Shown here piece by piece: positions 15,013 to 23,295 of a stretch of 37,794 bases of DNA (positions are counted from its first letter, which is position 1; every line of letters begins with the position of its first letter). The notes beneath the pieces are model-generated. The model was not told where the DNA came from. It was given only the letters and a program-made list of their open reading frames with translations, and did no database searches. Location: the NCBI RefSeq assembly GCF_010095445.2, contig NZ_WFGV02000056.1, positions 1-37,794 of the forward strand. The letters are read 5' to 3'. This DNA comes from Pseudomonas sp. TNT3. Its GTDB lineage: Bacteria; Pseudomonadota; Gammaproteobacteria; Pseudomonadales; Pseudomonadaceae. The position numbers and the translations under genes were made by a program.

Positions 15013-16026
15013 TTAGAACCCTTCCAGCACGATCTTGCCTTTGGACTTGCCGCTTTCCAGCAATTCATGAGCGCGGCGCAAGTTGGCCGCGTTGATGGTG
15101 CCGAAGTGCTCGCCGACCGTGGTTTTCAGCGTACCGGCGTCGATCAGCTCAGCGATGCGGTTGAGCAGTTTGTGCTGCTCGATCATGTCCGCGGTTTCGA
15201 ACAGTGGGCGGGTGTACATGAACTCCCAGTGCAGCGACAGGCTCTTGCGCTTGAGCTTGGTCACATCCAGTGCTTTCGGATCGTCGATCAACGCCAGTTT
15301 CCCCTGTGGCGCCAGTGCTTCGACCAGTTGATCCAAATGAGCATCGGTCTGGGTCAGGCTGGCGACGTGGGTGACGTACTCGACTCCTGCACGCTTGAGC
15401 TCTTCGCTCAGCGGCTGACTGTGATCGATGACCAAGTCAGCCCCCAGCTCGCGCACCCAGCTTTGAGTTTCCGGGCGCGAGGCGGTGCCGATCACTTTCA
15501 AGCCGGTCAATTGGCTGGCCAGTTGTGTGAGGATCGAACCGACACCGCCGGCAGCACCGACGATCATCAGGCTTTGGCCTTCGTCGGTTTTACCTTCACG
15601 TACCTGCAGGCGTTCGAAGAGCAATTCCCAGGCAGTGATGGCGGTCAGCGGCAGGGCAGCTGATTCGGCGAAGCTCAACGTGGTCGGCATATGGCCAACG
15701 ATCCGCTCGTCCACCACGTGCAGCTCGCTATTGCCGCCAGCGCGGGCAATGGAGCCTGCATAGAACACATTGTCGCCGGCCTTGAACAAGGTCACTTCAC
15801 TGCCGACGGCCTTGACCACGCCTGCCACGTCCCAGCCCAGCACTTTCGCCGTGCCTTCTTCTGGCTGGACGTTCTGGCGGACCTTGGTGTCCACCGGATT
15901 GACCGAGATGGCCTTGACCTCCACCAACAGGTCCCGCGGCCCGGCGACGGGCTCTGGCAGTTGGATGTCTTGCAGGGACTTGGCGTCGGTGATCGGCAGT
16001 GAGGCGTAGTAGGCGATGGCTTTCAT
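15013..16026 (-). CDS. Quinone-oxidoreductase-like medium-chain dehydrogenase (ZADH family)
   Basis: 337 residues, MDR superfamily. The N-terminal GroES-like domain has VEVKAISVNPVDTKVR, which lacks the Cys/His zinc ligands of alcohol dehydrogenases. The NADPH fold shows V-G-A-A-G-G-V-G near 157, and the C-terminus has the KGKIVL signature. It likely reduces quinones or alpha,beta-unsaturated carbonyls. The ATG at 16026 is preceded by GGAG, which is itself part of an in-frame TTG-GAG start that I reject. It follows the monooxygenase-like gene by 35 bases, so they form an operon facing away from the LysR gene at 16472. Confidence 0.88.
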   Translation of the reverse strand: MKAIAYYASLPITDAKSLQDIQLPEPVAGPRDLLVEVKAISVNPVDTKVRQNVQPEEGTAKVLGWDVAGVVKAVGSEVTLFKAGDNVFYAGSIARAGGNSELHVVDERIVGHMPTTLSFAESAALPLTAITAWELLFERLQVREGKTDEGQSLMIVGAAGGVGSILTQLASQLTGLKVIGTASRPETQSWVRELGADLVIDHSQPLSEELKRAGVEYVTHVASLTQTDAHLDQLVEALAPQGKLALIDDPKALDVTKLKRKSLSLHWEFMYTRPLFETADMIEQHKLLNRIAELIDAGTLKTTVGEHFGTINAANLRRAHELLESGKSKGKIVLEGF

Positions 16027-16061
16027 GGGTAACTCCAAAAAGTGGGTAATAAAAGACGGAC

Positions 16062-16355
16062 TCAGGCCACGAAACCCAGGCGCTTGAGTTCGAAGTGTTC
16101 GATCAGGTCGCCGGCTGTTGCGCGGAAATTCTGGATATGGTCGCTGGCGTCATGGGCCTGCAACGCTTCGTCGCTGCTCCACTTTTCGATCATGTAGAAG
16201 GCCTGCGGATTGGCGAGGTCCACGTGCAGATCGTATTGACCGCAACCCGCCTCGGCACGGGTCGGTTCCAGCAACGCGCGCAGATGTTTTTCGAGGGCGT
16301 CCTGCTGACCCGCTTTGGCGATGAGGGTGGCGATGGCGGTAAAGGGCTGGGACAT
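16062..16355 (-). CDS. Putative quinol monooxygenase (ABM domain, YgiN-like)
   Basis: 97 residues, a single antibiotic-biosynthesis-monooxygenase domain with ferredoxin-like fold. Visible family features are the N-terminal strand TAIATLIAKAGQQDALEKHL, the middle EAGCGQYDLHVD and the late FYMIEKWSSDEALQAHDASD. Relatives are small cofactor-free homodimers acting on quinols or reactive aldehydes. First gene of a pair with the quinone-oxidoreductase-like gene, divergent from a LysR regulator, which suggests an inducible response to a quinone or electrophile (inference). Confidence 0.85.
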   Translation of the reverse strand: MSQPFTAIATLIAKAGQQDALEKHLRALLEPTRAEAGCGQYDLHVDLANPQAFYMIEKWSSDEALQAHDASDHIQNFRATAGDLIEHFELKRLGFVA

Positions 16356-16471
16356 GGTCGACTCCGGGACGGGCTGTTTTTGATGAGGCAGATGATTGGC
16401 TATTTCTACACAAGATAAAACCCGCTAAAAGAGCAGTCTCTTTCAATATTTTTTTGATAATCGGTGGAGAA

Positions 16472-17401
16472 ATGCTGCGTTTCGATGACTTGCAGTTGTT
16501 CGTCCGGGCGGCGGATCTGGGCAGCCTTTCGGCGGCGGCGCGTGTAATGGACATGTCGGCAGCGGTGGCCAGTGCTGCCTTGAAGCGGATCGAACAGCAG
16601 CTGGGTGCCCGCTTGCTGGCTCGTTCAACGCGCAGCCTGCGCCTGACGGCCGAAGGTGAAGGTTTTCTCGAGTACGCCCGTGCCGCCCTGAGCAATCTCG
16701 ATGAGGGGCGGCGTTTGTTGGCCAGCGGCCAGGATCAGGTCAGCGGCATTTTGCAGCTGTCGGCACCGTCGGACTTCGGCCGCAACCTGTTGCTGCCCTG
16801 GCTCGACGAGTTCCAGCGCGAACATCCGAAGCTCACGGTGCGCTTGTTGTTGGGAGACCGTATCGCCGACCTGTTCCGCCAGCCGGTGGACATCGCCCTG
16901 CGTTATGGCGAGCCGGAAGACTCCAGTCTGGTGGCGCTGCCCATCGCCCCCCATAACCGCCGTGTACTGTGCGCCGCGCCGGATTACCTCGCCCGACATG
17001 GCGAGCCTCGTCAACTCGAGCAACTGGCTCAGCACAATTGCCTGCTTTTCATGCTTGGCAGCCGGGTTCACGATCACTGGAGTTTTCATGACGGCAGACG
17101 CGAAGTCGGGCTGACGGTCAGTGGTGATCGTTTCAGCGATGATGCCGATGTCGTGCGTCTGTGGGCAGTGGCGGGAGCGGGAATTGCCTATAAATCCTGG
17201 CTCGATGTGGCGGCGGATGTATTGGCCGGTCGTCTGAAGCTGCTGATGCCGGAGCTGACCTGTGAGCGTGCGCCGCTGAACCTGTTGTGCGCTCATCGCG
17301 CACAACTGAGTAAGCCCGTGAACCTTTTGCGAGAAATGCTTGCCAGTCGATGCGGCACGTTGAGCGGGCAATTTCCGACTTTTGCCGCAGGTGAACATTA
17401 G
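16472..17401 (+). CDS. LysR-family transcriptional regulator
   Basis: 309 residues. An N-terminal winged helix (MLRFDDLQLFVRAADLGSLS, then AAARVMDMSAAVASAALKRIE) precedes a substrate-binding domain from about 90, with the CrgA/DhcR-type phrase VDIALRYGEPEDSSLVA. The start is ATG 16472 with GGTGG/GGAG just before; a TTG six codons upstream is less likely. It is divergent from the monooxygenase/oxidoreductase pair with a 116-base shared promoter region, the classic setting for LysR control of the neighbours. The ligand is unknown. Confidence 0.9.
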   Translation: MLRFDDLQLFVRAADLGSLSAAARVMDMSAAVASAALKRIEQQLGARLLARSTRSLRLTAEGEGFLEYARAALSNLDEGRRLLASGQDQVSGILQLSAPSDFGRNLLLPWLDEFQREHPKLTVRLLLGDRIADLFRQPVDIALRYGEPEDSSLVALPIAPHNRRVLCAAPDYLARHGEPRQLEQLAQHNCLLFMLGSRVHDHWSFHDGRREVGLTVSGDRFSDDADVVRLWAVAGAGIAYKSWLDVAADVLAGRLKLLMPELTCERAPLNLLCAHRAQLSKPVNLLREMLASRCGTLSGQFPTFAAGEH

Positions 17402-17634
17402 TCGCAGTTAAATAGAGAAACTTCCCACAGGAACTATCACCACCCAGGGTTTCCGGGACGACAGGAAGTGGCGTCCCACCTGCTTATACTTGCATCCCCC
17501 TTTTGTCGGACATGGCGTACGCGGGTGGCCGAAGTTGCCCCGGAGCAGGGTGTTTTCGACGCCTTGGCCGAGAAAACAATAAGGGTCAAGATGTCTGCGA
17601 GCAGTCGACAAACGATTCAACAGGGAGTGAATAA

Positions 17635-18369
17635 ATGGAACATGCACCTTGCATCAGCCAGATTGCCACGTTGCTGGCTGACCCCAAGCGCAGCGCAATG
17701 ATGTGGGCCTTGATGGACGGTTCCGCACGCCAGGCCGAAGACCTGGCGCTTCTGGCCGGCCTGTCGCCCTCTTCAGCCAATGCCCATTTGGGGCGGTTGT
17801 CTGCCGGAGGTCTGTTGAAAGTCGAGGTTCGTGGACGCAAGCGGTTTTTCCGTCTTGCAGCGCCGGAAGTCGGCGCCGCGGTCCAGGCCTTGGCCAGCGC
17901 CACGCTGGCCAGCACTCCTCAGCCCATTCCAGATGTTTTCAAACGCTCGGTACCTGTGGCCAAACCCCAGGCAGTGCCTTCGCCATTGTTGCGCGCAAGG
18001 CTTTGCGAGGAACATTTGGGCGGTACCCTGGCCGCCGATTTGTATCAGCGTCTCGTGGATGCCGGCTGGATCGAGCAACACGATCAGCGAGTGTCCATCA
18101 CGCACAAGGGCGCGACACAGCTGGCCTTGCGCGGTGTGTACATTCAGGCACTGACTCATCACAACGGTAAAGTCGCCTGCGCATGCCCTGACTGGAGCGA
18201 GCGACGTCCGCACATGGGCGGTCCACTGGGTGCGGCGTTGTTGCAGCTGTTCATGCAGTCCGGATGGCTGAGCCTGCCGAACGATTCACCCGCGTTGCTG
18301 GTGACGGTAACGGGACAGCGTGAAATCCATCGTTTTGCGAGGGAAACCGAGCTGGAAATGGCTGTTTGA
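17635..18369 (+). CDS. ArsR-type winged-helix regulator with C-terminal Cys motif domain
   Basis: 244 residues. Residues 1-85 are an ArsR/SmtB-like helix-turn-helix (LLADPKRSAMMWALMDGSAR, then LSPSSANAHLGRLSAGGLL, wing GRKRFFRL). After a Pro-rich linker comes a second winged-helix-like part and, near 179-195, ACACPDWSERRPHMGG, with Cys and His that could bind metal or sense redox. The classical ArsR metal motif ELCVCDL is absent. The ATG at 17635 has GGGAG seven bases upstream. No partner gene lies next to it: the LysR gene ends 233 bases before and a REP pair follows. That 233-base upstream gap shows no gene. Confidence 0.82.
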   Translation: MEHAPCISQIATLLADPKRSAMMWALMDGSARQAEDLALLAGLSPSSANAHLGRLSAGGLLKVEVRGRKRFFRLAAPEVGAAVQALASATLASTPQPIPDVFKRSVPVAKPQAVPSPLLRARLCEEHLGGTLAADLYQRLVDAGWIEQHDQRVSITHKGATQLALRGVYIQALTHHNGKVACACPDWSERRPHMGGPLGAALLQLFMQSGWLSLPNDSPALLVTVTGQREIHRFARETELEMAV

Positions 18370-18489
18370 ACCGCGATCACGGCGATGTTCGGGGCGGTGA
18401 AAACCAGTGTGGGTGTTCGGGATGGAGACTTGAGGGAAGACACTGGAGGCGTTGAGTGAGGCTGTTGTCCTCGACTGACCTACATACCC

Positions 18490-18579
18490 TATAGGAGCGA
18501 GCCTGCTCGCGATGGTGGATTATCAGTCAACTGACAGGTTGAATGTAATGGCCTCATCGCGAGCAGGCTCACGCCTACA
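18490..18579. repeat. REP pair (GAGCCTGCTCGCGATG class)
   Basis: TATAGGAGCGAGCCTGCTCG with CGATGG (18490-18516) faces CATCGCGAGCAGGCTCACGC with CTACA (18554-18578). It lies between the converging ArsR-type and adenine deaminase genes, close to the 3' end of the latter. Confidence 0.8.
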
Positions 18580-18597
18580 AAGGGAGTGTAGTGAGGC

Positions 18598-19551
18598 TTA
18601 TGGCTTTACCAACCGCGCATCCAGGCTGTTCTGAGCCAGGCGTTTGGCCTGGTCCTGAGTCATGCCCAGATCGGTGTACAGCGCGTGGAAGTTCTCGGTG
18701 ACATAGCCGCCAAAGTACGCCGGGTCATCGGAATTCACGGTGACTTTCACCCCACGTTCCAGCATGTCCAGAATGTTGTGCTGAGACATGTGATCGAACA
18801 CGCAAAGCTTGGTATTCGACAATGGGCAAACAGTCAGCGGAATCTGCTCGTCAATGATCCGCTGCATCAGGCGTTCATCTTCAATGGCGCGAACGCCATG
18901 GTCGATGCGCTGGATTTTCAGCAAGTCGAGGGCTTCCCAAATGTACTCGGGCGGGCCTTCTTCACCGGCGTGGGCCACGGTCAGGAAGCCCTCGTGACGG
19001 GCGCGGTCGAATACCCGCTGGAACTTGCTTGGCGGGTGACCCATTTCCGAGCTGTCCAGGCCGACAGCCACGAACGCATCCCGGAACGGCAACGCCTGGT
19101 CGAGGGTCTTTTCGGCTTCTTCTTCGCTCAAGTGGCGCAGGAAACTCAGGATCAAACCGCTGGTGATACCCAGTTGTTGCTCGCCGTCTTTCAGTGCGCT
19201 GGCGATGCCGTTGAGCACCACTTCGAATGGCACGCCACGGTCGGTGTGGGTCTGTGGATCGAAGAACGGTTCGGTGTGAATCACGTTCTGCGCCTTGCAG
19301 CGCAACAGGTACGCCCAGGTCAGGTCGTAGAAATCCTGGGAGGTGCGCAGCACGTCAGCGCCCTGGTAATACAGGTCGAGAAACTCTTGAAGGTTGTTGA
19401 AGGCGTACGCCTTGCGCAGGGTTTCAACGTCGCTCCACGGCAGCGCGATCTTGTTGCGCTCGGCCAGGGCGAACAACAGCTCAGGTTCCAGCGAACCCTC
19501 GAGGTGCAGGTGCAGTTCTGCCTTGGGCAGGGCGTTCAACCAGTCGTACAT
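18598..19551 (-). CDS. Adenine deaminase of the adenosine-deaminase fold (Pa0148-like)
   Basis: 317 residues, amidohydrolase fold. Zinc and catalytic residues are all present: H14 and H16 in AELHLHLEG, H194 and E197 in AHAGEE, H218 in IDHG, D275/D276 in NSDDP. Databases name this family adenosine deaminase, but the sequence is very close to what I recall of P. aeruginosa Pa0148, shown experimentally to deaminate adenine to hypoxanthine. It carries GLDSSEMGHPP where adenosine deaminases have a DLAGDE-type segment. So adenine is the likelier substrate. Last in a minus-strand run BMP protein - oxygenase - deaminase, 82 bases after the oxygenase. Confidence 0.9.
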   Translation of the reverse strand: MYDWLNALPKAELHLHLEGSLEPELLFALAERNKIALPWSDVETLRKAYAFNNLQEFLDLYYQGADVLRTSQDFYDLTWAYLLRCKAQNVIHTEPFFDPQTHTDRGVPFEVVLNGIASALKDGEQQLGITSGLILSFLRHLSEEEAEKTLDQALPFRDAFVAVGLDSSEMGHPPSKFQRVFDRARHEGFLTVAHAGEEGPPEYIWEALDLLKIQRIDHGVRAIEDERLMQRIIDEQIPLTVCPLSNTKLCVFDHMSQHNILDMLERGVKVTVNSDDPAYFGGYVTENFHALYTDLGMTQDQAKRLAQNSLDARLVKP

Positions 19552-19633
19552 AGTCTTTTCTCATCAGGTGCAGATGCCGGGCATTCTACAGATGCCCGCG
19601 GCAACAATTGGTAAAACCTGACCAGCCGGTTCA

Positions 19634-20599
19634 TCACACCCCTTCCGGCTCCCGGCGATAGGCGTAGGTGTCAGCGAAGCGCGACAGCAGGAACTCGGCG
19701 CACGTGGTGATCGGATATTTAGCGGGTTGCTGTGCATCCTGGCAGCCGGGCAAGCATTCAATCACGGTGTCCGGGTGCGGTTCGGCGAAGAACGGCATCG
19801 AGTAACGGTCCACACCCAGTGGGCTGATCACCCGATGTGGCGTCGACAGATAACGGTCGTTGCTCCAGCGCGCCATCATGTCGCCGAGATTGACCACGAA
19901 CGTGCCGTCGATAGGCGGTGCGTCGATCCACTGGCCTTTGACGTTGCGCACTTGCAGCCCGCCGGCGGCATCCTGATACAGCAGGGTGATGCAGCCGTAA
20001 TCGGTGTGTGCGCCGGCGCCTTGTTGCTCCTCGGAACTGGCGGTGTGGCGGGGCGGGTAGTGGATCATTCGCAATACGCTGACGGGTTGATTGAAGCGGG
20101 TGTCGAAGAAGTCGAACTCGATGTTCAGCGCCAGCGTCATGGCCCGCAGCAGGGTTTGGGCGAGCGCCTGCATGTCGAGGTAATGTTGCTCCAGAAGGGG
20201 TTCCCAACCGGGTATCGAGGGGTGACGGTTAGGGCCGCGCAAGGGTTTTTCTGCCAGTACGTCAGGGTGGTCATCTGGCAGGTGCAGGCCCATGTCGAAG
20301 GTTTCTTTGAGGTCGCTTGGCCTGCCTGGATCGAGTTGCTCGGTGGCGATGGCGCCGTAGCCGCGGTGGTGGCGGGTCTGGGTGATGTCGATCTGCAGTT
20401 TTTCGGTAGTGGGGAGGGCGAAGAACTGTTTGGCACTATCGAGCACGGCTTCTATGCGCGATGGGCTGATCGGGTGGCCCTTGATGTAGAAAAAGCCCCA
20501 TTCGCGGCAGGCGTGGTCGATTTGGCTGGCGACGGATTGCCAGGCGGATTGATCGTCGGTGTAGAGCGGGGCGATGTCGATGATGGGAAGCTGATTCAT
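19634..20599 (-). CDS. 2-oxoglutarate/Fe(II)-dependent oxygenase, isopenicillin-N-synthase-like
   Basis: 321 residues. A DIOX_N region (LPIIDIAPLY... GFFYIKGHPI) precedes a jelly-roll core with the iron triad H198-x-D200 (GAHTDYG) and H255 (STPHRV), plus the 2-oxoglutarate-binding R265-x-S267 (RYSMPFF). All are intact, so it should be an active oxygenase. The substrate is unknown. Fungal thymine-7-hydroxylase belongs to this same fold class, and the gene lies between a BMP-type (often nucleoside) binding protein and adenine deaminase, so a nucleobase or modified purine is a sensible guess. Orthologue of PA0147 by position, from memory. Confidence 0.87.
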   Translation of the reverse strand: MNQLPIIDIAPLYTDDQSAWQSVASQIDHACREWGFFYIKGHPISPSRIEAVLDSAKQFFALPTTEKLQIDITQTRHHRGYGAIATEQLDPGRPSDLKETFDMGLHLPDDHPDVLAEKPLRGPNRHPSIPGWEPLLEQHYLDMQALAQTLLRAMTLALNIEFDFFDTRFNQPVSVLRMIHYPPRHTASSEEQQGAGAHTDYGCITLLYQDAAGGLQVRNVKGQWIDAPPIDGTFVVNLGDMMARWSNDRYLSTPHRVISPLGVDRYSMPFFAEPHPDTVIECLPGCQDAQQPAKYPITTCAEFLLSRFADTYAYRREPEGV

Positions 20600-20631
20600 G
20601 CGCAGTCCTTGAAACCGTTGCGAGTCCTTGT

Positions 20632-20710
20632 AGGAGCTGCCGCAGGCTGCGATCTTTTGATCTTGATCTTAAAAAACAAAATCAAAAGATCGCAGCCTGC
20701 GGCAGCTCCT
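20632..20710. repeat. Perfect 30-base inverted repeat (REP pair)
   Basis: The 30 bases at 20632-20661 (AGGAGCTGCCGCAGGCTGCG and on) are the exact complement of 20681-20710, with a 19-base AT-rich loop. It sits between the binding-protein gene and the oxygenase gene on the minus strand and ends 16 bases from the former's stop, so it can stabilise or cap the upstream message and lower oxygenase/deaminase expression. Confidence 0.9.
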
Positions 20711-20726
20711 GCAGGGTGGCGTTCTT

Positions 20727-21809
20727 TTACTTCGGAATGTCGGCCTTCATGCCTTCGACGTAGTAGTTCATTGAAGCCAGCTCGGCATTGGTCGCTGTCA
20801 CGCCGGACGGGATTTTCTCCGTGCCAGCCTGGTCCTTGATCGGCCCGGTGAAGGGGTGGAAGGCGCCGCTCTTGATGTCGGCAATGATCTGCTCGGCTTC
20901 GGCCTTCACCGCTGCTGGTACCAGGTCGCTGATTGGTAGCTCAACCGTGCCTTCCTTCAAGCCGCCCCAGTAATCCTGCGATTTCCATGAATGATCGAGC
21001 ACACTTTGCGTCGCCTGGATGTAGTGCGGTCCCCAGTCATTGACGATGGAAGTCAGCACCGCTTTCGGTCCGAAGTGCGCCATGTCCGAAGCGTAGCCGA
21101 CGGCATATACACCGCGTCGCTCAGCGGCCTGGATCGGCGCCGGGCTGTCGGTGTGCTGGAACACCACGTCGACGCCCTGATCGATCAGGGCGTTGGCGGC
21201 GTCGGCTTCCTTGCCCGGATCGAACCAGGAGTTGACCCACACCACCTTGATTTCGGTGCCGGGGTTGTACTTGTTCAGGGCCAGCTGGATGGCGTTGATG
21301 TCGCGGATCACTTCCGGGATCGGAAAGGACGCGACGTAGCCGATTTTTTTGCTTTTGGTCATCTTGGCGGCGAGGAAGCCGCCGACGTAACGCCCTTCAT
21401 AGGTACGCGCCAGGTAGGTGCCGAGGTTCTTGTCCTGCTTGTACCCCGTGGCGTGTTCGAAGGTCACCTTGGGAAATTGCTTCGCGACTTTCAGGGTCGG
21501 GTTCATGTAGCCGAAAGAGGTACTGAAGATCAGGTCGTACTTGTCCTTGGCCATGTTGCGGATCACCCGCTCGGCGTCGGCGCCTTCGGGGACGTTTTCC
21601 ACGTAGTTGGTGGTGATCTGGTTACCGAACTTTTCGGCCAGCGCCTTGCGCCCCTGTTCATGCTGATACGTCCAGCCGTGGTCACCGATCGGACCGATAT
21701 AGACGAAACCGACTTTCAGCGGCTCGACGGCAGCGGCGCTCAGGCTGGTGCTCAGACCGATGGCTGCGGCAACGGCGCACATCAGCTTCTTCAACGGACG
21801 TTTATGCAT
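20727..21809 (-). CDS. BMP-family (Bmp/PnrA-like) ABC substrate-binding protein
   Basis: 360 residues from ATG 21809 (GGAG upstream); starts at 21824 or earlier add only polar residues before the signal sequence. Residues 1-26 are a Sec signal (KRPLKKLMCAVAAAIGLSTS, cleavage near SAAA-VEP). The Cys at 11 is not in a lipobox, so the protein is probably free in the periplasm. The BMP fold follows: VGFVYIGPIGDHGWTYQHEQ, then IFSTSFGYMNPTLKVAK, VNSWFDPGKEADAANALI and DVVFQHTDSPAPIQAAE. BMP proteins bind nucleosides or nucleobases and feed ABC importers. The matching permeases and ATPase are not adjacent but at 26580-30189 on the same strand. Confidence 0.92.
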   Translation of the reverse strand: MHKRPLKKLMCAVAAAIGLSTSLSAAAVEPLKVGFVYIGPIGDHGWTYQHEQGRKALAEKFGNQITTNYVENVPEGADAERVIRNMAKDKYDLIFSTSFGYMNPTLKVAKQFPKVTFEHATGYKQDKNLGTYLARTYEGRYVGGFLAAKMTKSKKIGYVASFPIPEVIRDINAIQLALNKYNPGTEIKVVWVNSWFDPGKEADAANALIDQGVDVVFQHTDSPAPIQAAERRGVYAVGYASDMAHFGPKAVLTSIVNDWGPHYIQATQSVLDHSWKSQDYWGGLKEGTVELPISDLVPAAVKAEAEQIIADIKSGAFHPFTGPIKDQAGTEKIPSGVTATNAELASMNYYVEGMKADIPK

Positions 21810-21900
21810 GAACTCGAACTCCATTTTATTTTGAGGTTGACGAGTGCAATGCAAATTGCTGACCAATAAGACAACAAATGGCTAAAGACCGCGTAACGGC

Positions 21901-21964
21901 TATCGCGGGCAAGCCCGCTCCCACATGACCTGCGCAAATCCTGTGGGAGCGGGCGTGCCCGAGA
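21901..21964. repeat. REP pair (GGGCAAGCCCGCTCCCACA class)
   Basis: TATCGCGGGCAAGCCCGCTC with CCACA (21901-21925) faces TGTGGGAGCGGGCGTGCCCG (21942-21961). It lies in the divergent promoter region between the binding-protein gene and the antiporter gene, an unusual place for a REP pair, and so close to both starts. Confidence 0.82.
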
Positions 21965-22106
21965 AGGGGGCCGATTGGCCAATAAAAGTGCAGAGCCTGA
22001 CACTGCCGCCATCCACTGGTGCGCTAAGGTGTAACGAAACGTTAGCGCCGTGCCGCAGTCAGTAGCTCATCATTCTGGTTTCGCTTCACTCGGTAAAAGG
22101 CCCGCA

Positions 22107-23198
22107 ATGCTCACACTCCTCAAGCAAGAAAAGTTTCTGCTGCTGGCCCTGATCGCCGCGTTCATCGCTTATCCGCTGGAGCACTGGTTACTGCACAGCG
22201 GCCAGGTCGTGGCGTTGATCGGTGGTTTGGTGCTGATTGCGTTCATCGTCGCTGCTTCCATGCGCGTCGCCCATCACGCCGAACTGCTCGCGGAAAAGGT
22301 GGGCGACCCTTACGGCACGATGATCCTCACGCTGGCCGCAGTGCTGGTGGAAGTGGTGATCCTGGCCATCATGATGAGAAACGAAGCCTCGGCGACTTTG
22401 GTGCGCGATACGATTTATTCGGCGGTGATGCTCGACATCAACGGCATCCTCGGCCTGGCGGCGCTGATGGGTGGCCTCAAGCATGGTGAGCAGTCCTACA
22501 ACGACGATTCGGCGCGCAGCTATAGCGTGATGATTCTTACCGCCATGGGCGTGTCGATGGTGGTGCCGGAGTTCATTCCCGAGGCGAACTGGAAAATTTA
22601 TTCGGGTTTCACCATCGGTGCGATGGTCGTGCTGTATGCGCTGTTCCTGCGCATGCAGGTCGGGCCGCACAGTTATTTTTTCAGCTACAGCTACCCGGAA
22701 AAGCGTCGCCGCAAAGAGCCGGTAGAGACTGAACCGGCACCGGTCAGCCTGACCACTTCCATCGGCACATTGGTATTCGGCGTGGTGGTGATTGGCGCGC
22801 TGGCGGAGGTGATGTCCAAGACGCTCGATCTGGGGCTGGAAGGGACGGGAGCACCGCCGGTGATCACGGCGATTCTGGTGGCGGCGATTTCCGCGGCGCC
22901 GGAGATTTTGACGGCGTTGCGCGCGGCCTTGGCCAATCGCATGCAGTCAGTGGTCAACATCGCCATGGGCGCGTCGTTGTCGACAGTCATCCTGACCGTT
23001 CCGGTGATGGAAGCGATGGCACTCTATACCGGGCAGCCCTTTCAGATGGCGATGACACCGGTGCAGACCGTGATGATTTTCCTGACCTTGATCGTCAGCG
23101 CGATCAACCTCAACGATGGCGAAACCAATGCCATCGAAGGGATGACGCACTTTGTGCTGTTTGCGACGTTCATCATGTTGTCGTTGTTGGGGCTTTAA
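22107..23198 (+). CDS. chaA: ChaA-type calcium(sodium)/proton antiporter
   Basis: 363 residues from ATG 22107 (AAAAGG six bases before; a frame back to 22050 is open but lacks a ribosome site). About eleven membrane segments in two inverted halves, the Ca2+:cation antiporter (CaCA) layout. Acidic membrane motifs are visible in both halves: AAVLVEVVILAIMMRNE near 82-98 and AISAAPEILTALRAALANR near 265. It exports Ca2+ or Na+/K+ in exchange for protons at the inner membrane. A charged cytoplasmic loop (PEKRRRKEPVETEP) separates the halves. No functional tie to the purine genes around it is evident. Confidence 0.88.
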   Translation: MLTLLKQEKFLLLALIAAFIAYPLEHWLLHSGQVVALIGGLVLIAFIVAASMRVAHHAELLAEKVGDPYGTMILTLAAVLVEVVILAIMMRNEASATLVRDTIYSAVMLDINGILGLAALMGGLKHGEQSYNDDSARSYSVMILTAMGVSMVVPEFIPEANWKIYSGFTIGAMVVLYALFLRMQVGPHSYFFSYSYPEKRRRKEPVETEPAPVSLTTSIGTLVFGVVVIGALAEVMSKTLDLGLEGTGAPPVITAILVAAISAAPEILTALRAALANRMQSVVNIAMGASLSTVILTVPVMEAMALYTGQPFQMAMTPVQTVMIFLTLIVSAINLNDGETNAIEGMTHFVLFATFIMLSLLGL

Positions 23199-23201
23199 AA
23201 G

Positions 23202-23289
23202 CATCGCGGGCAAGCCCAGCTCCCACAGGTCAGACGCCGTTCTCAGGACCTGTGCAAAGCCTGTGGGAGCAAGGCTTGCCCGCGATGGC
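23202..23289. repeat. REP pair between convergent genes
   Basis: CATCGCGGGCAAGCCCAGCT with CCCACAGG (23202-23229) faces CTGTGGGAGCAAGGCTTGCC with CGCGATGG (23261-23288). It fills the gap between the antiporter stop and the 8-oxoguanine deaminase stop. Confidence 0.85.
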
Positions 23290-23295
23290 TTCAGG

